Below, piece after piece: positions 29,304 to 38,420 of a stretch of 64,000 nucleotides of DNA. Origin of the DNA: CBFIGX01 sp965662265 (GTDB lineage Bacteria > Bacteroidota > Bacteroidia > Flavobacteriales > UBA7430). The translations under genes and the position numbers were made by a program. The number at the start of each line of letters is the position of its first letter. Position 1 is the stretch's first letter. The notes beneath the pieces were generated by a model that worked only from the letters and a program-made list of their open reading frames with translations, searched no databases and was not told the origin of the DNA. Where the stretch lies: the NCBI GenBank assembly GCA_965662265.1, contig CBFIGX010000002.1, positions 156,297 through 220,296 of the forward strand. Direction: 5' to 3'.

Positions 29304-30134
29304 TTATTTTTTTAGCAAGGTAGTAATTTTAACTGCTTCTACAGCATCTTTTACGTCGTGTACTCTAAGAATAGAGGCCCCATTTAACAAGCATGCAGTA
29401 TGAACGACTGAAGTACCAATAAGGGATTCATCAGGACCACAATCCAACAATTTGTATATCATAGATTTTCTAGAGGCACCAACAAGAATAGGGTGCTTAA
29501 GTTGTTCAAATAATTGAAGATCTTTAACGATATGATAGTTCTGTTTTAATGTTTTAGCAAATCCAAGCCCAGGATCTACTATAATATTTTTATGTCCTAG
29601 ATCGTATAAAGTCTCTATTTTAGATTCAAGATCTGTGATAACATCTGATATGAGATTGTTATATTTGGTTTTCTGCATCATTGTTTGAGGAGTTCCCCTC
29701 ATGTGCATAAGTATATAGGGAATCTTCAAGTCAGCTATTGTTTTAAACATCTGTTTGTCTAGTTGTCCACCAGAGATATCATTAATTATTGATGCCCCAG
29801 AATCCACAACCTCTTTTACTATTTCGGATCTGAATGTATCAACTGAAAATAAGGCGTCAGGAAACTCTCTTGTTAAAAAATTTAATGCAGGAACAATTCG
29901 GCTTCGTTCTTCGGTATAGTTTACAAAACTTGCTCCAGGTCGAGATGAATAAGCACCTATATCAATAAATTTTGCTCCATCAAACAACATTTTCTTGACC
30001 TTTGAAACCAGCTTGCTATTTAAACTAACTCTACTTTCGGAGTAAAAAGAATCGGGAGTAAAGTTTAAAATACCCATAATTTTAGGTACACTAAAATCGA
30101 TACGTTCACCACGGCAAATAATAGTTCTTTCCAA
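29304..30134 (-). CDS. folP: Dihydropteroate synthase
   Basis: Joins 6-hydroxymethyl-dihydropterin diphosphate with p-aminobenzoate in folate synthesis, and is the sulfonamide target. The 276-residue TIM-barrel protein shows IMGILNFTPDSFY, KFIDIGAYSSRPGA, the SVDTF and IINDISGG strands, PYILMHMRGTPQTM, IIVDPGLGFAKTLKQN and ILVGASRKSMI, which together hold the known pterin and phosphate sites. It is the first gene of the folP-cdaA operon. Confidence 0.96.
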   Translation of the reverse strand: MERTIICRGERIDFSVPKIMGILNFTPDSFYSESRVSLNSKLVSKVKKMLFDGAKFIDIGAYSSRPGASFVNYTEERSRIVPALNFLTREFPDALFSVDTFRSEIVKEVVDSGASIINDISGGQLDKQMFKTIADLKIPYILMHMRGTPQTMMQKTKYNNLISDVITDLESKIETLYDLGHKNIIVDPGLGFAKTLKQNYHIVKDLQLFEQLKHPILVGASRKSMIYKLLDCGPDESLIGTSVVHTACLLNGASILRVHDVKDAVEAVKITTLLKK

Positions 30135-30211
30135 AAATTATTTTTTTTAAATGAAGAAAGGGGTTATTTTTACACAAATAAACTAATAATTCCTTTAAAG
30201 AAATACTTCTA

Positions 30212-30757
30212 ATGTATAAAACCTCAAGTCAATTTGACCAAGTAATAGATAAATGCGCAGGTCTTTTTGAAAAAAAAATGAATGACTATGGAAGTGCTTG
30301 GCGCATCTTACGACTTACTTCTTTAACCGACCAAATTTTCATTAAAGCACAACGAATTAGAAGTATAGAAGATAAAGGGGTTCAAAAAATTGATGAGGGA
30401 ATTTCTTCAGAATTTGTAGGGATATTAAACTATTCCATTATCGCATTAATTCAACTTGAACATGGAGTTGTAGATCAGCCAGATATGAAGTTTGACGACG
30501 CTGTTTCTGCTTATAAAAAATATGCTAAAGAAGCTAAAGATTTGATGCTGGCAAAAAACCATGATTATGGTGAAGCATGGCGCGAAATGAGAGTAAGTTC
30601 ACTAACTGATTTAATTCTTCAAAAGCTGCTTAGAGTCAAACAGATTGAGAACAATAAAGGTAAAACACTTGTGAGTGAGGGGATTGACGCTAATTATTTT
30701 GACATGATAAATTATGCTGTATTTGCTTTAATTCACTTAGAAATTGAAAAACAATGA
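30212..30757 (+). CDS. DUF1599 protein with two tandem copies of the domain
   Basis: A 181-residue protein made of two similar halves. The first has MNDYGSAWRILRLTSLTDQIFIKAQRIRSIE, ending in NYSIIALIQLE; the second has KNHDYGEAWREMRVSSLTDLILQKLLRVKQIE, ending in NYAVFALIHLE. Both halves have the DYG-W-R-S-LTD core of DUF1599, a family linked in comparative studies to modified-nucleotide metabolism. The conserved polar residues suggest an enzyme. The stop overlaps the next gene by 4 bp, so the two are coupled. Confidence 0.85.
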   Translation: MYKTSSQFDQVIDKCAGLFEKKMNDYGSAWRILRLTSLTDQIFIKAQRIRSIEDKGVQKIDEGISSEFVGILNYSIIALIQLEHGVVDQPDMKFDDAVSAYKKYAKEAKDLMLAKNHDYGEAWREMRVSSLTDLILQKLLRVKQIENNKGKTLVSEGIDANYFDMINYAVFALIHLEIEKQ

Positions 30758-32016
30758 ATATAATAAATACTATTTCTCGATTACTTGTAGGAGCCTTATT
30801 TATTGTATCTGGTCTTATTAAAGCAAACGATGCATTAGGATTTTCTTTTAAACTACATGATTATTTTGCACCTGATGTACTAGATATTCCTTTTTTAATT
30901 GAATACACGTACCCTATAGCTGTATTTGTTTGTGTTGCTGAAATAATGCTTGGTTTAGCTGTATTAGTAGGTGCAAAGATGGTTTTAACCTCTTGGTCAT
31001 TATTGTTAATGATCTTATTTTTCGATGTTCTAACTTTTTATTCCGCATATTTCGATAAGGTTACAGATTGTGGTTGCTTTGGCGACGCCATAAAATTAAC
31101 ACCTTGGGAATCATTTGCTAAAGATGTTGTTCTTTCAGCTTTGATCTTTATTATTTTTGCTTTTAGGCATAAAGTAAGTTATCATACAAAAGAACAAAAT
31201 GCTAAGTTAATGCCAGTAGCACTTTTATTAGTTGCACTTTTCTCTTACTTCGTTTTAGATTGGCTATTCCCGGTATACTTTACTTTAGCACTATTTGTTT
31301 TAGTTAGTTTAGTTAATAGATTTATTATTAAAGAAAAGACAGAATGGACTCTTGCTGGATTAACACTCATTACTTGTTTTGCATTTACCTATCATACATA
31401 TTCGCATCTACCAATAAGAGACTATAGGCCATTTGCAGAAAGCAAGAATATAGCTCAAGGTATGACACTTCCAGAAGATGCCAAGACAGACGTCTATAAA
31501 GATATATGGAAGTACGAGATTAATGGTGTTGTAAACGAATATCATACAGAAGACAAGCCATGGGAAATTGAAGGTGCTACATACGTAGATCGAGAGACAA
31601 CTCTTCTGGTAAAAGGTGATGAGCCACCAATACGTGATTTCTCGATCGAATCTGACGAATTAGGAGATATAACTGATAGTGTTTTAAATGCTGATAATGC
31701 CATATTATTCGTCATGTATGATTTAAATAAAACGAACCAACAAGGTTTAAATAAAGCTTCTGTAATTCTAAAGGAACTTTCAGATGAAGATATAACCTTG
31801 ATTTCACTTTCTGCAACTACTGAAGAACAATTAGATGTTTTGTGTGAAGAGGCTGGTGTATCAATCCCATTTTATTTTACTGATGAAACAACACTCAAAA
31901 CAATAGTTAGATCAAATCCTGGGATGTTATGGTTGAAGAATGGGACTATTATAAAAAAATGGCATCATAACGACTTTCCTGACCCTGATGCTTTACTAGA
32001 AATATATGACAAGTAA
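30754..32016 (+). CDS. BT_3928-type DoxX membrane protein with thioredoxin-like C-terminus
   Basis: A 420-residue protein. The N-terminal half has about eight hydrophobic segments and starts with the DoxX/MauE phrase RLLVGALFIVSGLIKANDALGF, with CGCFGDAIKLTPWESFAKDV near residue 110 (a vitamin K epoxide reductase/MauE-like cysteine pair). The C-terminal ~130 residues have a thioredoxin-like fold pattern (NAILFVMYDLNKTNQQGLNKAS ... VSIPFYFTDETTLKTI) without a CxxC. This architecture is conserved in Bacteroidota and probably works in membrane redox chemistry. It is translationally coupled to the DUF1599 gene. Confidence 0.85.
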   Translation: MNIINTISRLLVGALFIVSGLIKANDALGFSFKLHDYFAPDVLDIPFLIEYTYPIAVFVCVAEIMLGLAVLVGAKMVLTSWSLLLMILFFDVLTFYSAYFDKVTDCGCFGDAIKLTPWESFAKDVVLSALIFIIFAFRHKVSYHTKEQNAKLMPVALLLVALFSYFVLDWLFPVYFTLALFVLVSLVNRFIIKEKTEWTLAGLTLITCFAFTYHTYSHLPIRDYRPFAESKNIAQGMTLPEDAKTDVYKDIWKYEINGVVNEYHTEDKPWEIEGATYVDRETTLLVKGDEPPIRDFSIESDELGDITDSVLNADNAILFVMYDLNKTNQQGLNKASVILKELSDEDITLISLSATTEEQLDVLCEEAGVSIPFYFTDETTLKTIVRSNPGMLWLKNGTIIKKWHHNDFPDPDALLEIYDK

Positions 32017-32019
32017 CAT

Positions 32020-33093
32020 TTGATTAAAGCGTTACTAAATAAATTCTTATACAGCCTTCTTGTATTGTGGGGCGTGGCAAGTTTGGTTTTTGTTTTACTA
32101 TCAATTTTACCAGGTGATCCAGCAAGGATGATGCTCGGGCAAAGAGATAATGAGTTTTTACATGATGCTATTCAGGATAAATACGGTTTTAATCTTCCCA
32201 TTCATGAGCAGTATACTTATTATTTAAATGACATATCTCCTATTTCAATCCATGCCATTGACAAGAAACACTTTACATGCATTAAAAACCAGAATTATCA
32301 CATATTTGCCCAAAAAGATTTCTCTAAAGTCAAACTTGTTATAAAAGCACCTTATTTGAGAATGTCGTTTGTAAGGACTGGAACATCTGTCTCATCAATA
32401 ATATTAGATACATTACCTAATACTATATTATTAGCCTTTACTTCTATGTTTATTGCACTATTTTTAGGAATATCGCTTGGTCTCTACAGTGCTGTTAATT
32501 ACAACAAAATTATTGACCAACTACTATCAAGTATTTCTGTTTTCGGCATGGCACTTCCATCCTTTTTTTCTGCCATATTGATTGCCTGGTTTTTTGGCTA
32601 TGTCTTGGCAGAGTTTACAAGTTTAAACATGACTGGAAGTTTATATGAAGTAGATGATTATGGTAATGGTGAATATATTGAATTGAAAAATCTAATATTG
32701 CCTGCTTTAACGCTTGGTATTCGCCCGCTAGCTGTATTAATGCAATTGAGTAGAAATTCTGTTCTCGACGAACTCAGTAAAGATTATATACGAACAGCTA
32801 GAGCAAAAGGATTATCTAAACATCGTATCCTATGGCGACATGCATTACCAAACGCCCTTAACCCTGTTATTACAGCCGCCTCAGGCTGGATGGCATCTAT
32901 GTTAGCAGGAGCTGTATTTGTAGAATATATTTTTGGTTGGAATGGTTTAGGAAAAGAAATTGTAAATGCCTTAAACTATATGGATCTGCCCGTAGTAACA
33001 GGAGCTGTACTTACTTTGTCTTTCTGTTTTATAATTATTACCGTATTGACTGATATTATATATTACATGCTTGATCCTAGAATAAGAATATAA
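32020..33093 (+). CDS. ABC transporter permease, peptide/nickel (DppB/OppB) type
   Basis: A 357-residue inner-membrane permease starting at TTG 32020, 3 bp after the preceding stop. The N-terminal LLVLWGVASLVFVLLSILPGDPARMMLGQR is the standard DppB opening. The EAA loop reads SKDYIRTARAKGLSKHRILWRHALPNALNPVIT, and the C-terminal helix pair ends in the usual YYMLDPRIRI. A hydrophilic insert of about 50 residues (near 70-120) lies between the first two segments. No second permease or ATPase gene is adjacent; a matching substrate-binding protein is at 45375-46952. Confidence 0.92.
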   Translation: MIKALLNKFLYSLLVLWGVASLVFVLLSILPGDPARMMLGQRDNEFLHDAIQDKYGFNLPIHEQYTYYLNDISPISIHAIDKKHFTCIKNQNYHIFAQKDFSKVKLVIKAPYLRMSFVRTGTSVSSIILDTLPNTILLAFTSMFIALFLGISLGLYSAVNYNKIIDQLLSSISVFGMALPSFFSAILIAWFFGYVLAEFTSLNMTGSLYEVDDYGNGEYIELKNLILPALTLGIRPLAVLMQLSRNSVLDELSKDYIRTARAKGLSKHRILWRHALPNALNPVITAASGWMASMLAGAVFVEYIFGWNGLGKEIVNALNYMDLPVVTGAVLTLSFCFIIITVLTDIIYYMLDPRIRI

Positions 33094-33168
33094 ATCTTAA
33101 TGCGATTTATCGTTCTTTTAATTGAGTATAATTACCTTTACCAAATACACTAAATAATCAATTATATT

Positions 33169-34857
33169 ATGTCTGACGATAAGAAGATTATATTTGGAAT
33201 GCACAAAGTATCCAAGACAGTTTCTAGTGGAAAGCAAATTATAAAAAACATTAATTTATCTTTTTTTTATGGCGCCAAAATTGGAATCATAGGATTAAAT
33301 GGCTCAGGAAAATCTACTTTATTAAAAATTATTGCTGGAATAGACAAAGACTTTAAAGGTGAGCTATTCTCCGACAAAGATTTTACTGTAGGATTACTGG
33401 AACAAGAGCCTTTATTAGACGATTCTAAAACTGTAATTGAAATTGTTAGGGAAGGGGTTCAGGATATTGTAGAAGTACTAGATGAGTTTAATGCAATTAA
33501 TGATAAGTTTGCAGACCCAAACATAATGGATGATGCTGATGCATTCCAAAAATTAATTGACAGGCAAGGTGAGCTACAGGATATAATTGATAGTAAAGGA
33601 GCGTGGGAGCTAGACTCTAAACTTGATAGAGCTATGGATGCTTTACGTACTCCTGAAGCGAATACACCTATCCAACAATTATCTGGAGGTGAACGACGTA
33701 GAGTTGCCTTATGTAGGCTACTACTAAAAGCGCCAGATGTATTGCTGTTGGATGAGCCAACCAATCACTTAGATGCTGAGTCAGTTCATTGGTTAGAGCA
33801 ACACCTTCAACAATATAAGGGTACTGTTATAGCCATTACACATGATCGTTATTTCTTAGATAATGTTGCTGGCTGGATTTTAGAACTCGATAGAGGTGAA
33901 GGCATCCCATGGCAAGGAAATTACTCTTCATGGTTAGAACAAAAGTCTAAACGTTTAGCACAAGAAGAAAAACAAGCCTCAAAACGACAAAAAACACTAG
34001 AAAGAGAACTTGAATGGGTTCGGATGGCACCTAAAGCAAGACATACTAAAAATAAAGCGAGGTTAAATAATTACAATCAGCTTTTAGCTCAGGAAACAAA
34101 AGATAAGGAACAGAAACTTGAAATATTCATTCCTTCTGGTCCACGCTTAGGTTCAAATGTAATTGATGCTAAATCTGTATCTAAAGCTTATGGAAATAAA
34201 CTCTTGTATGGTAACTTAAACTTTTCTCTTCCACCTGCAGGAATTGTAGGTGTTGTTGGACCCAATGGTGCTGGTAAAACTACCATTTTCAGAATGATTA
34301 TGGATCTAGATTCTCCCGATTCTGGCGAATTTGATTTAGGTGAAACAGTTAAGATTGCATATGTTGATCAACAACATGAATCTATTGATCCAGAAAAAAC
34401 AGTGTTTGAGAACATTACTGATGGGCAAGAGCAAATAGAAATGGGTGGCGTCAAATTAAATTCAAGGGCATACGTATCGCGGTTTAATTTTGGAGGGCAA
34501 GATCAAAACAAAAAAGTAAAAGTTCTTTCTGGAGGAGAAAGAAACAGATTACACCTAGCTATGGCATTGAAGCAAGAAGGGAATGTATTACTTTTAGATG
34601 AACCTACTAATGATCTTGATGTAAATACTCTAAGAGCCTTAGAAGAGGGTTTAGAAAATTTTGCTGGATGTGCTGTAATCATTTCACACGATAGATGGTT
34701 TTTAGATCGAGTATGTACGCATATATTAGCCTTCGAGGGTAATTCAGAAGTATATTTCTTCGAAGGGACATACTCCGATTATGAAGAGAATAAATTGAAG
34801 CGTTTAGGAATAACAGAGCCAAAACGTATACGTTACAAAAAATTAATGAATGATTAA
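33169..34857 (+). CDS. ettA: ABC-F protein, energy-dependent translational throttle EttA
   Basis: A soluble ABC-F ATPase that binds the ribosomal E site and adjusts translation to energy charge. The 562-residue protein has two ABC modules: Walker A GLNGSGKST (42-50) with LSGGERRRVALCRLLL and LLLDEPTNHLD, and a second GPNGAGKTT with LSGGERNRLHLAMAL and LLLDEPTNDLD. The long linker with RELEWVRMAPKARHTKNKARL and the arm in module one match EttA. Its last 8 bp overlap bshB1. Confidence 0.94.
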   Translation: MSDDKKIIFGMHKVSKTVSSGKQIIKNINLSFFYGAKIGIIGLNGSGKSTLLKIIAGIDKDFKGELFSDKDFTVGLLEQEPLLDDSKTVIEIVREGVQDIVEVLDEFNAINDKFADPNIMDDADAFQKLIDRQGELQDIIDSKGAWELDSKLDRAMDALRTPEANTPIQQLSGGERRRVALCRLLLKAPDVLLLDEPTNHLDAESVHWLEQHLQQYKGTVIAITHDRYFLDNVAGWILELDRGEGIPWQGNYSSWLEQKSKRLAQEEKQASKRQKTLERELEWVRMAPKARHTKNKARLNNYNQLLAQETKDKEQKLEIFIPSGPRLGSNVIDAKSVSKAYGNKLLYGNLNFSLPPAGIVGVVGPNGAGKTTIFRMIMDLDSPDSGEFDLGETVKIAYVDQQHESIDPEKTVFENITDGQEQIEMGGVKLNSRAYVSRFNFGGQDQNKKVKVLSGGERNRLHLAMALKQEGNVLLLDEPTNDLDVNTLRALEEGLENFAGCAVIISHDRWFLDRVCTHILAFEGNSEVYFFEGTYSDYEENKLKRLGITEPKRIRYKKLMND

Positions 34858-35575
34858 TAAGTTAGATATCTTGGCTATTGGAGCACATCCTGATGACATT
34901 GAGCTAGGTTGTGCAGGTACTCTGATAAAACATATTGAGTTAGGTTTTAAAGTTGGTGCTATAGACTTAACTCAGGGAGAACTTGGCACACGAGGTAATG
35001 CTTCCTTACGGCTAAAAGAAGCTTCAGATGCAGCCCAAATAATGGGGCTTGCTATAAGACATAATTTAAATTTCGAAGATGGTTTTATTACTGAAGATAA
35101 TAAAGACTATCTGATGGACATTGTTAAATACATAAGACTATACAGACCATCTATTGTTTTATGTAATGCAATTGATGATAGGCACCCAGATCACTCAAGA
35201 GCATCTAAGTTAGTTGTGAAAGCTTGTTTTCTTGCCGGATTGACAAAATTAGAAACTATTTATGATGGCGTTACTCAAAATGCATGGCGACCTAATCAAG
35301 TGCTGCATTATATACAATGGAAGCCAATCAAAGCAGATGTAATCATTGATATTACTGGGTATTTGCCATCAAAAATTAAAGCTGTGAAAGCTTATAAATC
35401 GCAGTTTTATGATTTAAATTCTGAGGAGCCAGAAACGCCTATTTCATCAGTTCAGTTTTTGGAAAGCGTTACGTATAGGGCTTCAGATCTTGGTAGATTA
35501 ATTGGGGTTGATTATGCAGAAGGATTTACTAGTGAAAAACCGATTGCTTTAGATTCATTATCTCATTTACTTTAG
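34850..35575 (+). CDS. bshB1: Bacillithiol biosynthesis deacetylase BshB1
   Basis: A zinc-dependent deacetylase (PIG-L/LmbE fold) that removes acetyl from GlcNAc-malate to form GlcN-malate in bacillithiol synthesis. The 241-residue protein has the zinc motif AIGAHPDDIELGCAGTL, then DLTQGELGTRGNASLRLKEA and DRHPDHSRASKLV, all diagnostic for BshB1. The C-terminal QFLESVTYRASDLGRLIGVDYAEGF is also typical. It overlaps ettA by 8 bp. Other bsh genes are not in the window, but the gene implies that this bacterium uses bacillithiol. Confidence 0.95.
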   Translation: MINKLDILAIGAHPDDIELGCAGTLIKHIELGFKVGAIDLTQGELGTRGNASLRLKEASDAAQIMGLAIRHNLNFEDGFITEDNKDYLMDIVKYIRLYRPSIVLCNAIDDRHPDHSRASKLVVKACFLAGLTKLETIYDGVTQNAWRPNQVLHYIQWKPIKADVIIDITGYLPSKIKAVKAYKSQFYDLNSEEPETPISSVQFLESVTYRASDLGRLIGVDYAEGFTSEKPIALDSLSHLL

Positions 35576-35578
35576 TGG

Positions 35579-36178
35579 TTACTTTACAGAAAGAGTAAGT
35601 GCTTTTTTACCATCAAGATAACCTTCAAACTTATCGTTGATATTCATTTTACCAACGCCAGCAGGAGTTCCAGTATATATAAGATCTCCTTTTTTTAATG
35701 TCATATATCTAGAAACATATTCAATAATAGTGTCAATATCAAAAAGCATGTCCTTAGGATTTCCATTTTGAACTTTTTCTCCATTTTTTAATAGATGAAA
35801 ATCAAGACTTGATAGGGTCTCTTTCTTAAACCATATTCCTATTGGGGCGGACCCATCAAATCCTTTAGATATTTCCCAAGGTAATCCATTTTCTTTACAA
35901 GAATTTTGTAAGTCTCTTGCTGTTAAATCTAAACCAATAGTAATTTCATTATAGTATTTGTGCGCAAATTTTTTTTGAATGGTTTTACCTACTTTGTTAA
36001 TTTTAACAACTAATTCTAACTCATAATGAATCTCGTTACTATATGATGGAAGGAAATAATAAGAGGCCCTATTTAGAGCTGTGTCTGGCTTGCAAAAAAA
36101 AACAGGATTTTTAGGTATAGAATTATTTAGCTCCTTTGCATGATCCTTATAATTTCGGCCGATACAAATAATCTTCAT
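35579..36178 (-). CDS. Fumarylacetoacetate hydrolase family protein
   Basis: A 199-residue FAH-fold protein, the short single-domain form. The N-terminus reads IICIGRNYKDHAKELNN and PVFFCKPDTALNR. The metal-binding acidic residues are visible in HYELELVVKI and IGLDLTARDLQ, and the closing GDLIYTGTPAGVGKM is standard. Family members are hydrolases or acylpyruvases acting on short diketo acids; the substrate cannot be assigned. It ends 4 bp from the convergent bshB1 and starts 13 bp after the exonuclease gene. Confidence 0.92.
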   Translation of the reverse strand: MKIICIGRNYKDHAKELNNSIPKNPVFFCKPDTALNRASYYFLPSYSNEIHYELELVVKINKVGKTIQKKFAHKYYNEITIGLDLTARDLQNSCKENGLPWEISKGFDGSAPIGIWFKKETLSSLDFHLLKNGEKVQNGNPKDMLFDIDTIIEYVSRYMTLKKGDLIYTGTPAGVGKMNINDKFEGYLDGKKALTLSVK

Positions 36179-36191
36179 AAGTAAAATATAT

Positions 36192-36962
36192 TTATGAGTT
36201 AAATCCTCGTAGCTTAATTGCAGTTAAAACTTTTTTTGTGTACTGTGGAAAATCTGCGTTCTGAATCCAATTATAATAACCTGGTTCATTAGAAAGAACA
36301 TCTTCTACCTTTTTACCTTTGTGTTTCCCGAAATTGAATATTTCATAACCATTTGCATCAAATTTTATCATACCTGCTAAATCAACATTTAATAGAGTAG
36401 GTTGTGTAAATTCAGCGAGAGAATCTGAATCATTTCCTAGTTCTTGATAACGATCTACTTGAGCTTTTAAAATTTCATACGTGGCTCGGGTATCAGCTTC
36501 TGCTCCATGAGCACCAACCAATTCCTTGTTGCAGTAGAATTTATATGCAGCGGTAAGTGTTCTTGGCTCCATTTTAAAGAATACAGATTGAACATCTATA
36601 GATCGTCTGTTTTTCATATCAAAGTCAATACCTGATCTCAAAAATTCTTCAGCCAAAAGAGGTAAATCAAATCTATTTGAATTATAACCGGATAAATCAC
36701 AACCTGCAATAAATTGATGGATTTCGTTTGCGACTGATATAAATAGAGGCCAGTCTTTCACCATATCATCAGTAATACCATGAACATCTGATGCTTGTTT
36801 AGGAATAGGCATACCTGGGTTTACTCTCCAAGTGTTGCAAATTTCCTGCCCATCTGTACTTACTTTAAGAATACATATTTCGACAATTCTATCTTTACCA
36901 ACTTGAACACCTGTTGTTTCAAGATCAAAGAAGGCTAAGGGTTTAGATAAGTTTAAATTCAT
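36192..36962 (-). CDS. DEDDh 3'-5' exonuclease (DNA polymerase III epsilon-like)
   Basis: A 256-residue exonuclease with catalytic motifs FFDLETTGV (D13, E15), NSNRFDLPLLAEEFL and GAHGAEADTRATYEIL. The C-terminal ~50 residues (FNFGKHKGKKVEDVLSNEPGYYNWI outline) form a small domain also seen at the end of exodeoxyribonuclease X-like proteins. It is probably a repair or proofreading-type nuclease. The upstream E2 gene has its own terminator, so this gene likely has a separate promoter. Confidence 0.92.
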   Translation of the reverse strand: MNLNLSKPLAFFDLETTGVQVGKDRIVEICILKVSTDGQEICNTWRVNPGMPIPKQASDVHGITDDMVKDWPLFISVANEIHQFIAGCDLSGYNSNRFDLPLLAEEFLRSGIDFDMKNRRSIDVQSVFFKMEPRTLTAAYKFYCNKELVGAHGAEADTRATYEILKAQVDRYQELGNDSDSLAEFTQPTLLNVDLAGMIKFDANGYEIFNFGKHKGKKVEDVLSNEPGYYNWIQNADFPQYTKKVLTAIKLRGFNS

Positions 36963-36976
36963 AAGCTGTAAAAATC

Positions 36977-37003
36977 AAAAGCATCAATAAAATTGATGCT
37001 TTT
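36977..37003 (-). terminator. Rho-independent terminator of the E2 gene
   Basis: AAAAGCATCAAT (36977-36988) and ATTGATGCTTTT (36992-37003) form a perfect 12-bp stem with a 3-nt loop just after the E2 stop at 37009. The A/T ends of the stem supply the T-run on either strand. Confidence 0.8.
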
Positions 37004-37008
37004 ATAAT

Positions 37009-38328
37009 TTATAATAGAGTATTGGAGTCAAAACCTTCAAGATAATCTGCAAATCTCCTCAGAAAGGAACCACCCAAAGAACCATCAACCACTCTGTGAT
37101 CATAGGATAAAGAGCAAAACATTTTATGGCGAATGGCAATAACATCACCATATTCAGTTTCTATTACTGATGGTTTTTTCACAATTGCACCTACAGCTAA
37201 AATTGCTACTTGTGGCTGATTAATGATAGGTGTACCCATTAAGTTTCCAAATCCGCCAACGTTTGTTAGCGTAAACGTTCCTCCAGAAATTTCATCGGGT
37301 GTAAGTTCGTTAGTACGTGCACGTTTTGCTAAATCATTTACTGATTTGGTAAGTCCCATTAGATTCTTTTGATCAGCACCTTTAATAACTGGCACTATCA
37401 GATTTCCAGATGGTAAGGCTGCGGCCATACCAATATTAACATGTTTACGCTTAATTATATTTGTACCGTCTACAGAAACATTAATTAATGGAAAGTCTTT
37501 TATGGCCTTAACTACTGCTTCAATAAAAATTGGTGTAAAAGTTATCTTTTCTCCCTCACGTTTTAAAAAATCATTTTTTATGTTATTCCTCCATGTCACG
37601 ATATTTGTGACATCAGCCTCTACAAAAGAAGTTACGTGAGGTGATACGTGTTTGGACATAACCATATGATTCGCAATCATTTTACGCATCCTGTCCATCT
37701 CAATTATTTCATCACCTTCCATTACAGGTATGGAAGGAGAAGCAATTTGTTTTGATGGCTCATTAATTATTGCAGGTGTAGGTTTATTCGTGGAACCTAC
37801 ATTAGATTTATTGCTAGGCTGACTTTGTTGTTTTAAATAGCTTAAAATATCTTTTTTAGTAACTCTGCCATTTTTTCCAGAACCAACTATACTGTCAAGT
37901 ATGGCAACTGTTAAGCCTTCTTGTTGTGCTATGGATCGCACTAATGGTGAATAAAACTTGCTAGAATCAATAGTACTTATTTTTGTTGACTCTTGGATGG
38001 CTTTCTCAACCATTTCCTCAACAATTATAGTTTCTTCTGTAATATTAGAAGTTGTTGACGTTACAGGAAGAGAATCAATAGAGTTAGCATCTGTATCTAT
38101 AATAGCTACAGGTTCACCAACTTTAACTATATCATCTTCGTTAAATAATTGTTTTACTAGAACTCCTTCTACAGAAGATGGAACCTCTGAGTCAACTTTA
38201 TCGGTAGCTATTTCAAGAACGGATTCATCTACCTCTATTGTATCACCAATGTTCTTAAGCCACTTAATAACGGTTGCTTCTGCAACACTTTCTCCCATTT
38301 TAGGCATTATTAATTCTACTTGAGCCAT
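37009..38328 (-). CDS. 2-oxo acid dehydrogenase E2 component (dihydrolipoamide acyltransferase)
   Basis: Core subunit of a 2-oxo acid dehydrogenase complex. The ATG at 38328 was chosen because MAQVELIMPKMGESVAEAT is the family start; the frame is open a further 26 codons upstream but lacks similarity. The lipoyl domain is at 1-75 with K44 in ATDKVDS, the peripheral subunit-binding domain near 140-175 (YSPLVRSIAQQEGL ... GRVTKKDIL), and the catalytic domain at 215-439 with LSYDHRVVDG. The branched-chain enzyme is a likely identity, but pyruvate or 2-oxoglutarate cannot be excluded. There is no E1 or E3 gene nearby. Confidence 0.9.
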   Translation of the reverse strand: MAQVELIMPKMGESVAEATVIKWLKNIGDTIEVDESVLEIATDKVDSEVPSSVEGVLVKQLFNEDDIVKVGEPVAIIDTDANSIDSLPVTSTTSNITEETIIVEEMVEKAIQESTKISTIDSSKFYSPLVRSIAQQEGLTVAILDSIVGSGKNGRVTKKDILSYLKQQSQPSNKSNVGSTNKPTPAIINEPSKQIASPSIPVMEGDEIIEMDRMRKMIANHMVMSKHVSPHVTSFVEADVTNIVTWRNNIKNDFLKREGEKITFTPIFIEAVVKAIKDFPLINVSVDGTNIIKRKHVNIGMAAALPSGNLIVPVIKGADQKNLMGLTKSVNDLAKRARTNELTPDEISGGTFTLTNVGGFGNLMGTPIINQPQVAILAVGAIVKKPSVIETEYGDVIAIRHKMFCSLSYDHRVVDGSLGGSFLRRFADYLEGFDSNTLL

Positions 38329-38420
38329 AAAGATATTTGCTTTGTGCCAATTGAAAATTTGTGAAGCGAATATACAACAATGCCAGCGTAGTTCAAAAAA
38401 ATACAAACCTAAGGATTGCT

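Noticed and set aside
37958..38323. Plus-strand reading frame of 121 codons
   Set aside because: It is the complement of the lipoyl and linker region of the E2 gene; the serine/threonine-rich product is a frame artefact.
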